A stretch of DNA of 64,000 nt from Lumbricus terrestris (lineage: Eukaryota; Annelida; Clitellata; Crassiclitellata; Lumbricidae). The position numbers and the translations under genes were made by a program. The first letter of the stretch is position 1; each line of letters opens with the position of its first letter. The notes beneath the pieces were generated by a model that saw only the letters and a program-made list of their open reading frames with translations, had not been told where the DNA came from and did no database searches. The stretch covers positions 813,293-877,292 of the forward strand of contig OX457053.1 of assembly GCA_949752735.1 (NCBI GenBank). Direction: 5' to 3'. This document shows positions 30,028-41,962 of this stretch, piece after piece.

Positions 30028-31613
30028 CTGTCGAATCAGAAAAAATCAAGTCTAAGAGATCCTCTGCAAAATGAGAAAATTGTCGCAATAACTAAGGTCG
30101 GCCATTGTTAACAACTGACCAATTAAGTTATTATCTTAGCAATGCTGATAATATATGCGGCGGTTCTTAAAAGGCACTGCAGACCTAATTAGAAGCATCA
30201 CAAATACTTGCTTAATGCAAATCGCTTAACTTAGCATGAAATAGCCTATAAGAATAAGAGTTATAATTTATGCTGATTAAAATTCATGCCTGTTATTGTA
30301 GCGTAGTAGAGAAAGGCTCTTTGAAAAATCATTATTCATCTGTCTGAATGAACGCCGAAGTTTTCGTTTCTTTCGCTTCCTTCCTACTCTAGCTTGCAAT
30401 CATAATTAAAATTTCATATCATTCTAAAGTTTTCGTATAGTCTACAATCGATATTGTCTACGATTAACGCATTCTAAATTCACATTTGTTATCCATGAAG
30501 TTTCATAATTCTAATTGTTTATCAGGAAGTCTCTATAGCTGAACTTTCCTAAAGCTAAGTGCAAAGACAACAGCTTGCTCACGAGCCAACCACCACCGCA
30601 AATGATCATTTAAGAGAATCTTGCTTAAAGTGTAGCGTACGACAAGGTCTAAAGGGTAAATCCCATTCAAATGTTACGCTCTAGTTAGCAAGTAACCAGT
30701 CTATTCTGTCTGATGACTCGATGCTGATATTTTCCAACTGTTCATTTCTGGCAAATACAGTGAGAGCCGTTTACTACCTGTTTCACGCAGCAAGAAGGTA
30801 GTCGCTTCATGTTGAAAGATTTAAGTTCATCCGGCTTAAAAGTAGACATTGTCAAGTTGGCAATGAATTATTTTGCCTACTGCTACTATCACTATCATGG
30901 TGGAAGAGTTAAATATGATGCAATAATTATAAATGATAATTATATCCACGTATGATCACGAACACATAGCCTGTATACGGTACTATTATAGAGGTCTACA
31001 CGCAAACATGTCCACACACACATGATGTAAACAGTGACATTATCGGCGCTTTGTTCTTCAAGTTGATTGGCTCAGCAAAACTTTGCACTATTTTAGACTA
31101 TTTCCAGATACAGGGCCACGTTAAATAAACAGACTGAAATACCATCCGATAAATGTAGCCTACATCATCTATCGCTTACAGAATATCCAAAGTAATAATA
31201 GCAAATCCATTAACGCCTTCGTCAAGCAGAGCTTTGCTGACACGCATTAAGGGTGTGCGTGTGTGGGTTCAGGCAGTGTAGGCCCTATATCAATGTATTT
31301 ATACTTGCATGGATAAGAATTGCACAGAACTTTTTATGTAAACTCCTAGGCATTTATCTTTAACACGACCGTCTTTAGTCTGTGTAGATTTCGGCTGGAG
31401 ATCTTCAAAATTTTAAATACCGGATTTAGTTCTGCTAAGATAGCAGCAGCAGCTCTTCTGTTTGGCTGTGATATCACATGACCTTATTAAAGTTAAATGG
31501 GATCCACGTGGACTAAGTATATAATTATAATATTATACAAAGCGTTTTATAAACTCATGCATATATTTACCACTCCTCTGTTCTTGTAGGCTATGTTTAT
31601 CGACTCAACTCTA
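30028..31613. other. Region upstream of L1, no feature recognised
   Basis: It should contain the L1 signal-peptide exon and promoter. I tested ATG-to-donor blocks of the right phase and found no convincing one. No repeat family stands out. Confidence 0.4.
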
Positions 31614-31621
31614 ATATTTCC

Positions 31622-31819
31622 CAGTGGCGGTGCCAGAGGACTAAGGGGTTAAGCCCCTAAAAGACCATCCGGGGCTAAGCCCCTAAAAAATGAAATACAC
31701 CCATGAGATTTCGACCAAATGACTAAATAAGGTCGTCAGAAATCTTTGCGAATGAAAATGGAAAATTTCCTCCGCAAGGATTCTGCCCCCTCAAAACTGA
31801 AATCCTGACGCCGCCACTG
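31622..31819. mobile_element. hAT-like MITE, 198 bp
   Basis: The ends are CAGTGGCGGTGCCAG and CTGACGCCGCCACTG. The flanks atatttcc (31614-31621) and atacttcc (31820-31827) agree at 7 of 8 bases. The interior has gactaaataaggtcgtcag, a word shared with the related elements. Confidence 0.85.
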
Positions 31820-32048
31820 ATACTTCCAATAATAATTATTGCAATCGAGTGTATGATATACAGTCATGTATAGTGGCAAAGACAAATGATGTAGGCCTAG
31901 TTTGAATGAGTTAGAGACGTATAGACTCTATCAGTTGTTTAGTCGTGCAAGTGAAGGAAATGATGTCTACTTAAAAACTCATCTAATTTAATTTCATGAA
32001 ATCACACGTAGTCGAGTCTAAGTTGAAAGCATCTTAAGTTCTACGTTT

Positions 32049-32097
32049 TGTAACGTAATGTAATGTAATGTGATGTAATGTAATGTAATGTAATGTT
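32049..32097 (+). repeat. (TAATG)n microsatellite
   Basis: About nine units of taatg with one tgatg variant. Confidence 0.9.
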
Positions 32098-32204
32098 TGC
32101 TGACATTCGATGGAAATTGCTTTCAATACCGACCTCACCATACGGATTTAGCTAATCTTTCGTGACTATTCTTCTATTTTATTTTATTTATCTATTTATT
32201 TATT

Positions 32205-32400
32205 TCACGCATTTGCTATAACGCCCTTCAAGCCCACTACTCAGAGGCGCTCCCGACTACAATGCAGACACTGCATCGAAGTTTCACACCGAAGGCAACG
32301 AGTGAAGAATTTGCTGAAGGTTCATGCGCTACGGCTTGATGTGGACTCGAACCTGGCTCCAAGGCACCGAATCAACCACTACACCACCGCGTCCCACAAT
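32205..32400 (-). mobile_element. tRNA-derived SINE, minus copy
   Basis: It is the reverse complement of the SINE at 47861: ttcaagcccactactcagaggcgctccc, then gaagtttcacaccgaag, then the tRNA-like head at aaccactacaccaccgcg. Confidence 0.7.
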
Positions 32401-32525
32401 TGTTTAATTCTGGGGACGATGAAACTACACGGGCATAGATATTTTCGACTCCGTTCTTCTAAGCGCAGTTGTTTTTGCCCGTTCTCTGTTAATATCCATG
32501 TGTCGTGGAACAGCATCACCGGAAC

Positions 32526-32855
32526 CAGGGGTGGATCCAGGGGGCCCATCCGGCCATGGCTCCCATTTAAAAAGTGCATGGAATGTGGCCCCTCATTTGG
32601 TTTCAACAAGCCATCAAAGCAGGATACCAAATAGACCATTACTCCGTTACTCCGACAAGGATGACCGATGACTAAAAAAGGTCATCAACTATTTTGGCAG
32701 CTAAAACGGTATCTTGTTCTCGGAAATTGGACGACGAATGACTAAGAAAAGGGCATCAGATTTGTCGGCGACCAAGACGAAATTTTCCTCTGTCCCAACC
32801 CAAGATCGGAAATTTTGGCCCCCCCCCCGTTCGAAAATTTATGTATCCGCCCTTG
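32526..32855. mobile_element. hAT-like MITE, 330 bp
   Basis: The ends are CAGGGGTGGATCCAG and TGTATCCGCCCTTG. The flanks accggaac and accgggac agree at 7 of 8 bases. It carries the gactaaaaaaggtcatcaa word. Confidence 0.85.
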
Positions 32856-32863
32856 ACCGGGAC

Positions 32864-33328
32864 ATGCGCTGTCTCCCTAGGTTACTTCCTTCGCCATTTC
32901 ATCGACTCTTTGAACTTGCCTTGGCCTGTGTTGGAAGCGCCTCTTAGTAGAGAACCTGAAGGAGCGCCATCAAAATGCTGACTTATTGATTTATTGATTG
33001 ATTGATTGTAAAATAATTGATTTCTGAACAAATCAAATAATTGCAATTACAATGCTTTTATGAACAATAAGCAAAAAGTTAACGAAATATAAATGTTTTG
33101 CAGGCCAACACAGATATTTCGCGTGCCAAGTTGTTCAGAATTTAATAATCAATATGCAGATGTTCCAATACAGTTAGGCTATATTCAATTATACATGTAC
33201 ATGTATATCAATATGCCGGTGTCCATTGTTCAGGGTTGTCCTACATTGCATCGCCTTACTTCAATGTATACCATAGGAGGCCTAATATAATGAGGGAATG
33301 AGGATTCGTATTAGCACTTCTTCAGTGA
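32864..33328. other. 3' flank of gene L2
   Basis: AT-rich sequence downstream of the L2 stop at 33329, including a short gattgattgatt run near 33000. Nothing else is recognised. Confidence 0.4.
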
Positions 33329-33662
33329 TCAGGCTTTTGTAACTTCCGCGTAAAGGTCTCCACCGACTTGGAAGTGCTTGGCAGCAGCGTTATTCTTCGG
33401 TGGAATGGTCACTGCGGATGGCTGTGTCTTTCCAGCTACAATGGTAACATTTCCTTCGTGTTGGAGCTGCGGTTCTGTGCAGAATCCTATCGGGGCATAA
33501 ACTGTGTGCGTTTGACTGTCGTTAGCGTAGACGATTGTAGGATCGGTATGGTTCAATTCTGGTGACGATGAAACTACATGTGCGTAGGGATTTTCCGTTC
33601 CGTCTTTCATGAGAATATCTGGAGGCTGCGGCTTCGCAATGGTCTTCTTTCTTTCGGGACAT
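33329..33662 (-). CDS. L2 tail exon
   Basis: The acceptor is ttcgttgtag|ATGTCCC. It encodes CPERKKTIAKPQPPDIL and then about 95 residues with four tyrosines: Y9, Y28, Y38 and Y87 counting from the Met at 33610. Y38 sits in TVYAPI. It ends YAEVTKA. Confidence 0.75.
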
Positions 33663-36600
33663 CTACAACGAATTTAAATATTATCACTGATCAGTCCGGT
33701 AAACTTAATCTTGAGGAGTGCCTGTCATCTTTATATGCCTGGTTCTGTTTTAATGGTTTGGCTATAAACCCAAACAAGTCTGAGGCAATTTTGTTCGGGT
33801 CACGACAACGCTTACGTTCTTTTCCTTCACTTTCCAGCATTGACCTCGCAGGCTCCGCAGTACCGTTATCAGATTCTGTTAAAACTCTTGGGGTTACCTT
33901 GGACAGTATGCTTACTTTTCGGATGCATGTAACGAACCTTTGTAGATCTTGCTTTTATCACATCAGGGCAATACGCCACATTAGGTCGGCTCTGACTAAG
34001 GATATGTCGAAGACTTTAGCTTGCGCCCTTGTCTCCTCTCGCCTTGATTATGCTAATGCGATTTTGGTTGGCATTTCAGACTATGAGCTACATAGGCTGC
34101 AACGCATCCAAAATTCTTTAGCTCGGGTTGTGCTGCGTGTCCCACTACGATCAAGTTCCTCAGTTTTACTTCATCAGCTGCATTGGCTAATTTGGCTTCC
34201 TGTCGAATTTAGGATTAAATTTAAATTGGCCTGTTTAACCTACAAATCCCTCTCTACCGGAACACCTCCCTACCTTAAGTCACTGCTTACTCCTTATATT
34301 CCTCCTCGTTGCCTGCGATCATCAAACATGGGTCTTTTAGTTGAACCTCGATGCAAAACTGTTATGGGCTCGCGTGCATTCCATGCCTCTGCTCCCAAAG
34401 AATGGAATCTACTTCCACTCTCTCTTCGTTGCTCAAATTCACTCCCTACCTTCGAAAAACGGCTCAAAACTCACTATTTCTCTTTGGCATTCAACCACAT
34501 GGACCTTTAACTGCATCTTCCTCTGGCGGCTAACTATCCGCGCCTCAGATTCACACTTTGGTGTGACCTTGCGCGCGTAATAAATTTATGTAATAATAAT
34601 AATTATAGCGCAAGTTTATTGGCAGGTAGCCAGCTAACTATTCTAGTACTGGAATTACGTTTAGCCCAACGTAATCTATAGCTACAATTTCCTGCGCTGG
34701 ATAATTTGTAATAAATAAATAGATAGTATTTGGTCATAATTTGCCTTAAGAATGAATAGCTGATGACTTTGAAAATTGATTTTGCATTGAGATAATGTTG
34801 TACTTTATCACGATGCTACAGTTGTTCAAACGCTGACAAAACTTCAGCTGAACTAGGCCTACTTAAATCTCATACGATTAGCTTGCAACTAATCTGGCAA
34901 TTGTCGCAATTTCATAATAATATTCCGTCTTCAGGCGATAGTTCTTCAATTAACAATGACATTGTGATTGTAAGCTCGTTGCTATATTTAAATCCTAATT
35001 ATTGTAATATTGTACTAAAACATTCGAAGATGTTACATTACATTATGGTATTTATTCTCACAAAATTAGGCTACCTTAGTGCTAAACACAATAACAGATT
35101 ACAAACTGAATCTTTTATTGAACTCCTTGGACGCAGTCTGTCTCTCTGTCTCTGTCTCTGTCTCTGTCTGTCTCTGTCTCTGTCTCTGTATCTGTATCTG
35201 TCTCTGTCTCTGTCTCTGTCTCTGTCTTCTCTCTCTCTCTTTCTCTCTCTCTCCCCCTCTCTCTCTCTGTCTTTCTCACTCTGAGAGAGACACTCTCTCA
35301 ATTATTTTTAATTTTACCAAGTTTGCTTACAATCACAATGTCATTGTTAATTGAAGAACTATCGCCTGAAGACGGAATATTATTATGAAATTGCGACAAT
35401 TGCCAGATTAGTTGCAAGCTAATCGTATGAGATTTAAGTAGGCCTAGTTCAGCTGAAGTTTTGTCAGCGTTTGAACAACTGTAGCATCGTGATAAAGTAC
35501 AACATTATCTCAATGCAAAATCAATTTTCAAAGTCATCAGCTATTCATTCTTAAGGCAAATTATGACCAAATACTATTTATTTATTTATTTATTTATTTA
35601 CTGGCAATTTTATATAGCGCTCCTTCAAGGTTATCTACTCAGGAGCGCTCCTAGTCCAACCCGGTCAAATAAGACAGTCTTAAGACGAGAAAAAAATGAA
35701 GCAGAAAGGCCAATAAGTATTTGCGAAGAATTCCAGTCGCAGGACCAACCACGGAGAAGGCACGGCGCTGCACGATTGCAGTCCGTGAGCGGGGAACAAT
35801 AGCCTAAAATACAAGTAGCCTATATAGCTCATTCGGTAACATTTTCATATTTACCAATGACTGTTGATTCTTTTTCGCATCAGGCCTAGCTCCTTTTATC
35901 TATGCTGAATTAGTTTGAATGATGCTATAATGGGATGCAAACCTGAATGGACAGCGTTTTCTGCAAAGTATGATGACAGCTGCAACCAGCGCAATGACGA
36001 TCAAGGCACCACCGACTCCAACTCCGACACCAATTCCAATTACAGATCCGTTTCCTGCTGACAAGGCAAGCTTACAGTGAAATTCTGCTGAATTACAATT
36101 AAGCTAGTTTCAATGTTACGTGTTAGCATGGCGAGTTTGGTTTCCGTTCTTTCTTTTTTTTGGGGGGGGGGGCAAAAATAACTTGGTTTTTTGGGGAGAC
36201 TTAGTCCAGAACCAGAGGCGCCGGCAATATTTTCTTGGCCCAAACAAGTGGAAAAGAGTCATTTTCCACGAAAAAAATTATGAGTCCGGACCTTCTTGGG
36301 GGCTAAATCTGTGAAAATATACCATTTTCACGGTAAAAAGCTGAAGCTGGGTCTTCTTGGGGGCTTAGCCCCTAACCCTGATAGACTCCGCCCATGAGTT
36401 TTAGGCACATTCATTTGATAAAATGCCATTTTTGAACTATGATATGATCTCTGCTCTCTGTAAGCATACTTTCAGTTACAAAACGATTTGCTACAAATTT
36501 ACTATGAATTCTATAAATTCTACTAGCGTCAACAACACAGGAGTTAGGATGCCATCAAATTGCTTTAGTCGTCCTAGTTAACTCATGAGCAACTTCCAGG

Positions 36601-39600
36601 CTAACACTTAATTGTTTAATCTGCAACGAATATAATCACAAGCGAGGTCCATGCATTTGTCCTATCCTGTTTCAAGATTTCAGCTTAAATGCAATTGCTG
36701 AATAATAATTTCAGTTTAGGCCAAGAAAGGCGATAAAATTAGGCTAATTTTAAAGAGCAAGAGATTATTATAAAAGAATCAAAAGCAAGCGTACACCACA
36801 ATAATTAAATATCTGGCGATACCGCCGACATTGTTGAATGGCAAATTTGAAGTCTCAACCAAACAATTAGACTACAAACCCATTGACTGTTGCACACCTC
36901 CTCCTGTGTCATTTCCAGTGGATCTCAACGTTTCGGTCGTTGTGTCGGTAGGCGATGAGACTCCATTATTTTCAGAAACGATGACTGAATAAGCGGTAGT
37001 GGACTGACTGGTAGGCGGGGTTGCTCGAATAGTTGTGGTAGTTGGTGTTGCTGTAGTGCCAAAAACAATTGTCAATTTATTTTCAGATATCAAATAAGTC
37101 TTCATGATAAACTTATGTTAGTTTCATCCATTAAACTTTGCTTGAAACTGTGAGTCAGTAAGTGAGTCCTATAAGCATAAGCGGGTTTCATAATATTATA
37201 TTTAGGCTTGAGTTTGTCACGTTGAAACTCAAAAGATCACCATCACGTTTGTTTACGACCTACTCGTAATCTTTGGTATACCAGATCTGGTGACCTGCTA
37301 GCTTGAGCAGTGATCGCTCTCTTCCGTCGTATCTACTACCTCAAAAGTCAACATCGATGCCTTGGAAGGGTTCTTAGGATCCGTCTTCCTCAATCTGCTC
37401 CTCTCCGCAGCCGACTGTCCATACATCTGGTCTGCGTCTGGTCATGTGGAATGCCCAATCACTCACTGACAAGCACGCTCTCATTTATCAGAAACTCCTT
37501 GAAGATAAACTGGACATTCTCCCTGTTACGGACAGTTGGCCTCAAGGCTCAAAGGATGCCTCGATTTTGCGAGCAACTCCGTCTGGCTACTCCATCGAGA
37601 TTGTCCTCGAGCCTCACGCCCAGAAAGGTGGTCTTTTAGACTACCTCCGGTCTTATCTGCGACTTTCGTCAGTGATCCTTGATGTCCCAGAAAGTGAGGC
37701 TTTCTGCATGAGTTGTGTAGCCTCTTATGGTTCAGTCACTATTCTAGCCATCTACTACCAGTAGTCAGTGCCTCCTTCTGAACAGTTTTTTAAGAATTTA
37801 CCTCGACTCTTGAAACTCGTACTACTCGCAATAGCCAACAACTCAGAATTGGAGATTCCAACATGCACATCGAATATCAGTCCTCCTCATCAACAGTAGA
37901 CTATCTCGACATCCTTAATGAATATGCGACCCTTGGAAGGTGGACCTACCTTTACCAGCGCACTGGTAAAGAGATTAGAGGTTCTTCAATTAGAAGGTGG
38001 ACCTACCTTTACCAGCGCACAGGTAAAGGTGTGTCCACCTTCCAATTGAAGAACCTCAAATCTCTTCCCTGTCACTCTCCGATCACTCAAATATTTATCC
38101 AATTCACCATTTTTCAATTCACCTTGAACCAGGTTGAGTCATTAGGAATGTTATGTGGCTGGAAGCTATTAGACTCTGAGGTCTTCTGCGCTGCTCTCCG
38201 ATCATCGAGACCCTTCATCTCTGCCGAAAGAGACTCTGAGTCAGTCTTCATTGTCTCTCAGTTCGTCAATTTCTTTTTCTCAACAACGACGGATCTACTT
38301 TAAACGATGCTGCTAGATTGATTGCACATCCACCTAAATTCTCTCTTATCTCATTGTACACCGTTAATGAACTACACTGACTTACTCTTACAGCGCTTGT
38401 TCAGCCCAAAGTCCTTGTTGTGGTCCGCAAGTTCTGAGTTTTGCTCCGAAATATCGCAGAGATAGGCCTAATTTTCGTTCGTTCTCCCATTTTTGCCGCT
38501 TCTCTCCGACATCTTCGTTCTTCGTTCCGAAATGATCCATTTGCATGATTTGCTGCTTGATCAGTAACCCACTTTGACCCATTATTCTTAGATCATTTTG
38601 CCACCTTTGGGCCTGTCTTCTGGAATAGGCCTACCCCTTCTTCCATACATGTCTTCCTTCTCTCTAGATCTGTTCCTACAAATGTGTCTCCCATCAAAAC
38701 CAATTTCTTCTCTCAGGGCAGTCACAGTGGAAGCGCTACTGAAATGTTAATGTTGTGAGCGGTGCTATATAAAATTCAAGTTTCATTAGACCTGCATTAC
38801 AAAGTCTTAAATTTTCGCTGTCCCCCATTGATGTGTAGGCCTTTGTTAAGTGTGTTGTGTGTGTAGTTCATTAACGATGTTGGTTACAGCGTTGTGCAAA
38901 TTTCATTAATGTCGATTCCATTTCGACATTCTGTGGAATTATAGGTCCAGAAATATTTTCCCTGAAAGCCGTTGACAAATTACCTGAAATGCAGACGAAA
39001 GGTACTTGCTGAAAGCATCCGCACTCGATCCACTTCCACTCCGTGGTCGACAAACAAAGACAATCTGAATTAGCACGACCATCGTCATTGATGGGATGAC
39101 CAGACATCCAGGCACTGTACTTGACATCAGATTCTAAAAAACAGATATTTCAATCTCATAATTAATATTATCTGACCGAAATTGAAAGTCATTGGACGCA
39201 AGCGTCATTAATTAATACTATGTCAACTAGTATTATCAATTACATGCAAAAGAACTTCTTAATCAAACTTACCATTAAATTAAGCACTCTCATTTAGGCT
39301 ATATATCACAATAATGGCCTAAGCATAAACGCCAAAGTACTAAACGTAGGCACGCAAACCCCAACTTATTCACGAGCGTTCACATTTGCCATTATCTTCC
39401 ACAGTTCATGCAACTGATTTTAGAATATAATCCATTATTGCAAGTGACATTGGAGGAACGTACTTGTTGTTTGCCATGTCCACCATTCCCTTCTGATTCC
39501 GATCCAGTAACTTGTCGACGCGTCTATCCATGAACCATTGAGTGAATTGAATCCTGCATTTGATGTTATGCTTTCAAATGAAGCCAAGTCTCCTCCTGCG

Positions 39601-41962
39601 TCTAAACATCGGTTACGTGCGTCGTACCAAGACAACGTATCTGGGAAACTTTTGTAGCACCGACCACTGATGTTAACTCCACCAGAACAGTCCGTCATAC
39701 CTACTCAGGTTAATCAAATACAATCAAGTCAAAATGTTTCATTCCACTGTGGTCCGTAATTTGGCCTATAAGCTTATAAAGCGGAACATGATAATAATAA
39801 AATTATGCAAAATTTTATCGATAACAGTTTTAAAATATCCGGTTAGGAGGCCCACTACATTTTGTAATTTGCCGCAATCATGGGCGAATACTTAGGGGGA
39901 CAGGGCGAACGGTCCCCCAATGTTTGTGGTGTGGACCGTCCATGGTGATGTCCCACCCCCAATATTCCTAAAGAGCATCGTAAATTTTTGACATTGTTAG
40001 GACATTGAGGTAATTTGATAAATTATTCTGTTAATAGCAAGTTTATGTTTTTATGATTTTCGAAGGCAATGACTAAAAAAGGTCATCAGAAAAGTTGATC
40101 GATGAAAATGGAAGATGTCGTCGGTGGCCGACTCAGCCGTCCGCCGAAAATATTGCGCCTCGGCGATCGTCCTTTGGCCGCTCGTTCGTCCCCTCCAACT
40201 TCTAGACCAATTCTCCGCCAATGGCTGTAATGCACAGATATACTTCACCTGAACAGATAAAACGTCCTTTGTTGTCAGTAGGTCTGCTGGCAAACAGATC
40301 AAACCCAGAAGTCGTTGACTTCAAATATCCGTAGGCGTAAGATGAATCTCTCTGGTCGTAAACTGTAAGACCACCACCTAGAATAATTATTGCATCATAA
40401 CACAGGATATCGTATCAATAAAATAAACTTATCATGTCACCTGGAAATTTATGAATAGTCAAGAAGAATCATTTAGCCTACGAACTGTGGGAACTCAAAT
40501 CAAACAGCTTTAACTTTCGAATAAAATTATGACAATTTAACGCACGAAACCTCATCATCATCATTCGTCGCCTACTCCACCAATGGGAGCGTTGCACAAT
40601 AAGTTAATCAAATTTCTCCATCGTGTCCGATTCTCAGCCCACAGTAATGGCCATGTTCAAATCCATACCCAGCCCAGTTAAGTCTTCATTTATCATCCCG
40701 AGCCACGTTGTTCTGGGTCTTCCTCTAGGGCGCTTCCAGGAAGGTGGAGCCTGCGCCAGCAGTGCATGTCTAGAGTCTGAGTCTGCTGGCATTCGAGCGA
40801 TGTTGTTTGTCCAGTTCTGTTGTAGACCTCCTAACCACGAAACCTAACCATTATAATTTTAAAAAGTGGGCGGATCAAGGGGCCAATCCGTCCATCGCCC
40901 TCCATTTCAAGAGTACATAAGACGTGCCCCCCATCTGGTTTCAACAAGCTTTAAATCAATGCAGCGGGATAATGCGAAAGAAAAAAGTAACAATACGACT
41001 AGAGAGGTCATAATGTATTCCCAAGAGATTACGACCAGATGACTAAAAAGGTCATCAGATTTTTGTGGCAAAGATCACCAAAAATATTGGACCCCCTTCG
41101 AAAATTTCTGTATCCGCCCCTGCGCTTATAGGCCTAGTTCCGTGCAAATGTTCGTGAAAACATAGGGGAACGTTATCCATGAGAAACAGGATGTAAGCCT
41201 TAATTCATAAAAGCTCATTTTACAAAGTTTTAAGGTTTTTGGCAAGATACATGTCAAAAAATTTTCACGACAATAAAATAGAGCAGGTACAAAAGTACAA
41301 ATACCATTGCCGTTAAGGCGTATCCAACTGCCTGATGATCGCTTCCCATTGGTCAATACATTCCAGTTATTTAATCCTTGCCTATATGCAGTCCTGATGA
41401 AATCAACGAGTGAGTTTTGAATGTCTTGGTTTTCAATCTCAACCAATTGAGTCGCATTTGATAGACATCGTTGTTGAGCATTAGATTGATCGAGGAATTC
41501 GTTGGTATGACTGATGTCGGATATGACGAAGCAATATCCTCCACTGCAACCGTTCAGGTATGCTTCTACCGTCATATCCATAGACATCCAAGCTGTTTAA
41601 CAAGCCATTAAAATCAGGTCAATTTTCAAAGTAAACCTATAATACAGCATTTTGACATAGGCCTACCATTAAATAAAAATTGATGTTCATTTCATAAAAA
41701 TTATATTTAGAAGGAGAAAATTAGAATGGAGGGTCATGTGTGTCGTTTGGATGAGGATAGAAGCGCAATGTCCTGGAATTCTGGAGGGAGAAGAAATACA
41801 AGTGGACCACTAAATCTTCACGATATGAGATGCCTGGAAAAGTCCTGGGAGGAGTAGGAGCAGCTGGCGTTGACGAGTGGGGAAGATGCATTTGACCATG
41901 CACTTAGGTTACATACCTGCACGGGAAGGACTAAGTAGGCTATTAAGTAGGTATAGGCCCAT
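33329..41962 (-). CDS. L2: two-CTLD transmembrane receptor with four tail tyrosine motifs (eight exons)
   Basis: Proposed exons: 41962-41917 (candidate signal peptide), 41592-41305 and 40377-40249 (CTLD-A), 39700-39464 and 39133-38984 (CTLD-B), 37050-36880 (stalk), 36054-35943 (transmembrane), 33662-33329 (tail). Phases equal those of L1 at every junction. CTLD-B is close to L1 (SWYDARNRCLDAGGDLASF is shared), while the stalk and tail differ. The tail has NPYAHV, IVYAND, HTVYAPI (fits the ITSM rule TxYxxI) and DLYAEV. Introns hold a LINE at the tail acceptor, a large inverted repeat and several MITEs. Likely a cell-surface receptor signalling through SH2 proteins (inference). Confidence 0.8.
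33670..34605 (+). mobile_element. 5'-truncated CR1-like LINE
   Basis: A long open frame encodes the end of reverse transcriptase and the C-terminal region (WFCFNGLAINPNKSEAILFG, LDYANAILVGI, AFHASAPKEWNLLP). It finishes in taataataataatt. The 5' break is only about 10 bp from the L2 tail splice acceptor. Confidence 0.88.
34712..34975 (+). repeat. Left arm of long inverted repeat
   Basis: About 264 bp, the reverse complement of 35325-35588 with only a base or two of difference seen (near the ATAAAT-rich outer edge). The spacer is about 350 bp. Confidence 0.9.
35139..35280 (+). repeat. (TCTCTG)n / TC-rich microsatellite
   Basis: Hexamer tctctg with tctgta variants, passing into pure CT. It lies in the spacer of the inverted repeat. 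Confidence 0.9.
35325..35588 (-). repeat. Right arm of long inverted repeat
   Basis: Reverse complement of 34712-34975. The outer edge continues into (TTTA)n and a LINE 3' fragment. Confidence 0.9.
35590..35805 (-). mobile_element. LINE 3' fragment with (AAAT)n tail
   Basis: On the minus strand it runs from a gccgtgccttctccgtggtt block to ggagcgctatataaaattg and an AAAT-rich tail, like the fragment at 13200-13710. Confidence 0.65.
35943..36054 (-). CDS. L2 transmembrane exon
   Basis: Encodes GNGSVIGIGVGVGVGG, then ALIVIALVAAVIIL, then CRKRCPF. The phase 2 donor is TTCAG|gtttgc. Confidence 0.8.
36127..36396. mobile_element. Degraded hAT-like MITE
   Basis: The ends are catggcgagtttgg and agactccgcccatg. 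Flanks cgtgttag and agttttag agree at 6 of 8 bases. The interior has repeated cttgggggct words. Confidence 0.55.
36880..37050 (-). CDS. L2 Thr-rich stalk exon
   Basis: After tttggcactacag it encodes ATPTTTTIRATPPTSQSTTA and then an SPTDTTTETL segment, ending QQSMG at donor ATGG|gtttgt. It is shorter than the L1 stalk. Confidence 0.65.
37310..37860 (+). mobile_element. LINE endonuclease-domain fragment
   Basis: It encodes WNAQSLTDKHALIYQKLLED, then KLDILPVTDSW, SGYSIEI and KGGLL, an AP-type endonuclease start with frame breaks. The usual ITETW is degraded to VTDSW. Confidence 0.7.
37970..38066. repeat. Hairpin with 44-bp arms plus direct repeat
   Basis: The left arm 37970-38013 (agattagaggttcttcaatt...) pairs with 38022-38066 across an 8-base loop. 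The piece aaggtggacctacctttacc also occurs as a direct repeat at 37937 and 37994 (57-bp period). It lies within LINE-derived DNA. Confidence 0.8.
38067..38785 (+). mobile_element. LINE-derived DNA to a 3' end
   Basis: It continues from the endonuclease fragment with degraded coding text and ends gagcggtgctatataaaattc, the 3' hairpin style of other LINEs here. Confidence 0.5.
38984..39133 (-). CDS. L2 CTLD-B second half
   Basis: Reads SDVKYSAWMSGHPIND, DCLCLSTTEWKWIECGC, then PFVCI. It is nearly the same as in L1. Confidence 0.8.
39464..39700 (-). CDS. L2 CTLD-B first half
   Basis: Reads DCSGGVNISGRCYKSFPDTL, then WYDARNRCLDAGGDL and SYWIGIRREWWTWQ. Donor ACAA|gtacgt as in L1. Confidence 0.85.
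39879..40223. mobile_element. hAT-like MITE, 345 bp
   Basis: The ends are catgggcgaatactt and aattctccgccaatg. Flanks gccgcaat and gctgtaat agree at 6 of 8 bases. It has the gactaaaaaaggtcatcag word and ends only about 25 bp from an L2 exon. Confidence 0.7.
40249..40377 (-). CDS. L2 CTLD-A second half
   Basis: Reads GLTVYDQRDSSYAYGYLKST, then FICS. No C2/C3 cysteines, as in L1. Confidence 0.72.
40866..41120. mobile_element. hAT-like MITE, left end degraded
   Basis: The left tgggcggatcaaggg and right tgtatccgcccctg ends resemble 32526-32855, as do the interior ggtttcaacaagct and gactaaaaaggtcatcag words. No good target duplication. Confidence 0.65.
41305..41592 (-). CDS. L2 CTLD-A first half
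   Basis: The acceptor ttaaacag|CTTGG leads to GCSGGYCFVIS, then AQQRCLSNATQLVEI and VLTNGKRSSGSWIRL. Confidence 0.8.
41917..41962 (-). CDS. Candidate L2 signal-peptide exon
   Basis: The ATG at 41962-41960 opens MGLYLLNSLLSPSRA and ends at GCAG|gtatgt in phase 1, which fits the next exon. It lies about 325 bp upstream. Short, so chance cannot be excluded. Confidence 0.4.

Noticed and set aside
30775..30820. Candidate L1 first exon (MKRLPSCCVKQ before gtagta)
   Set aside because: It ends in phase 0, incompatible with the next exon, and is not hydrophobic.
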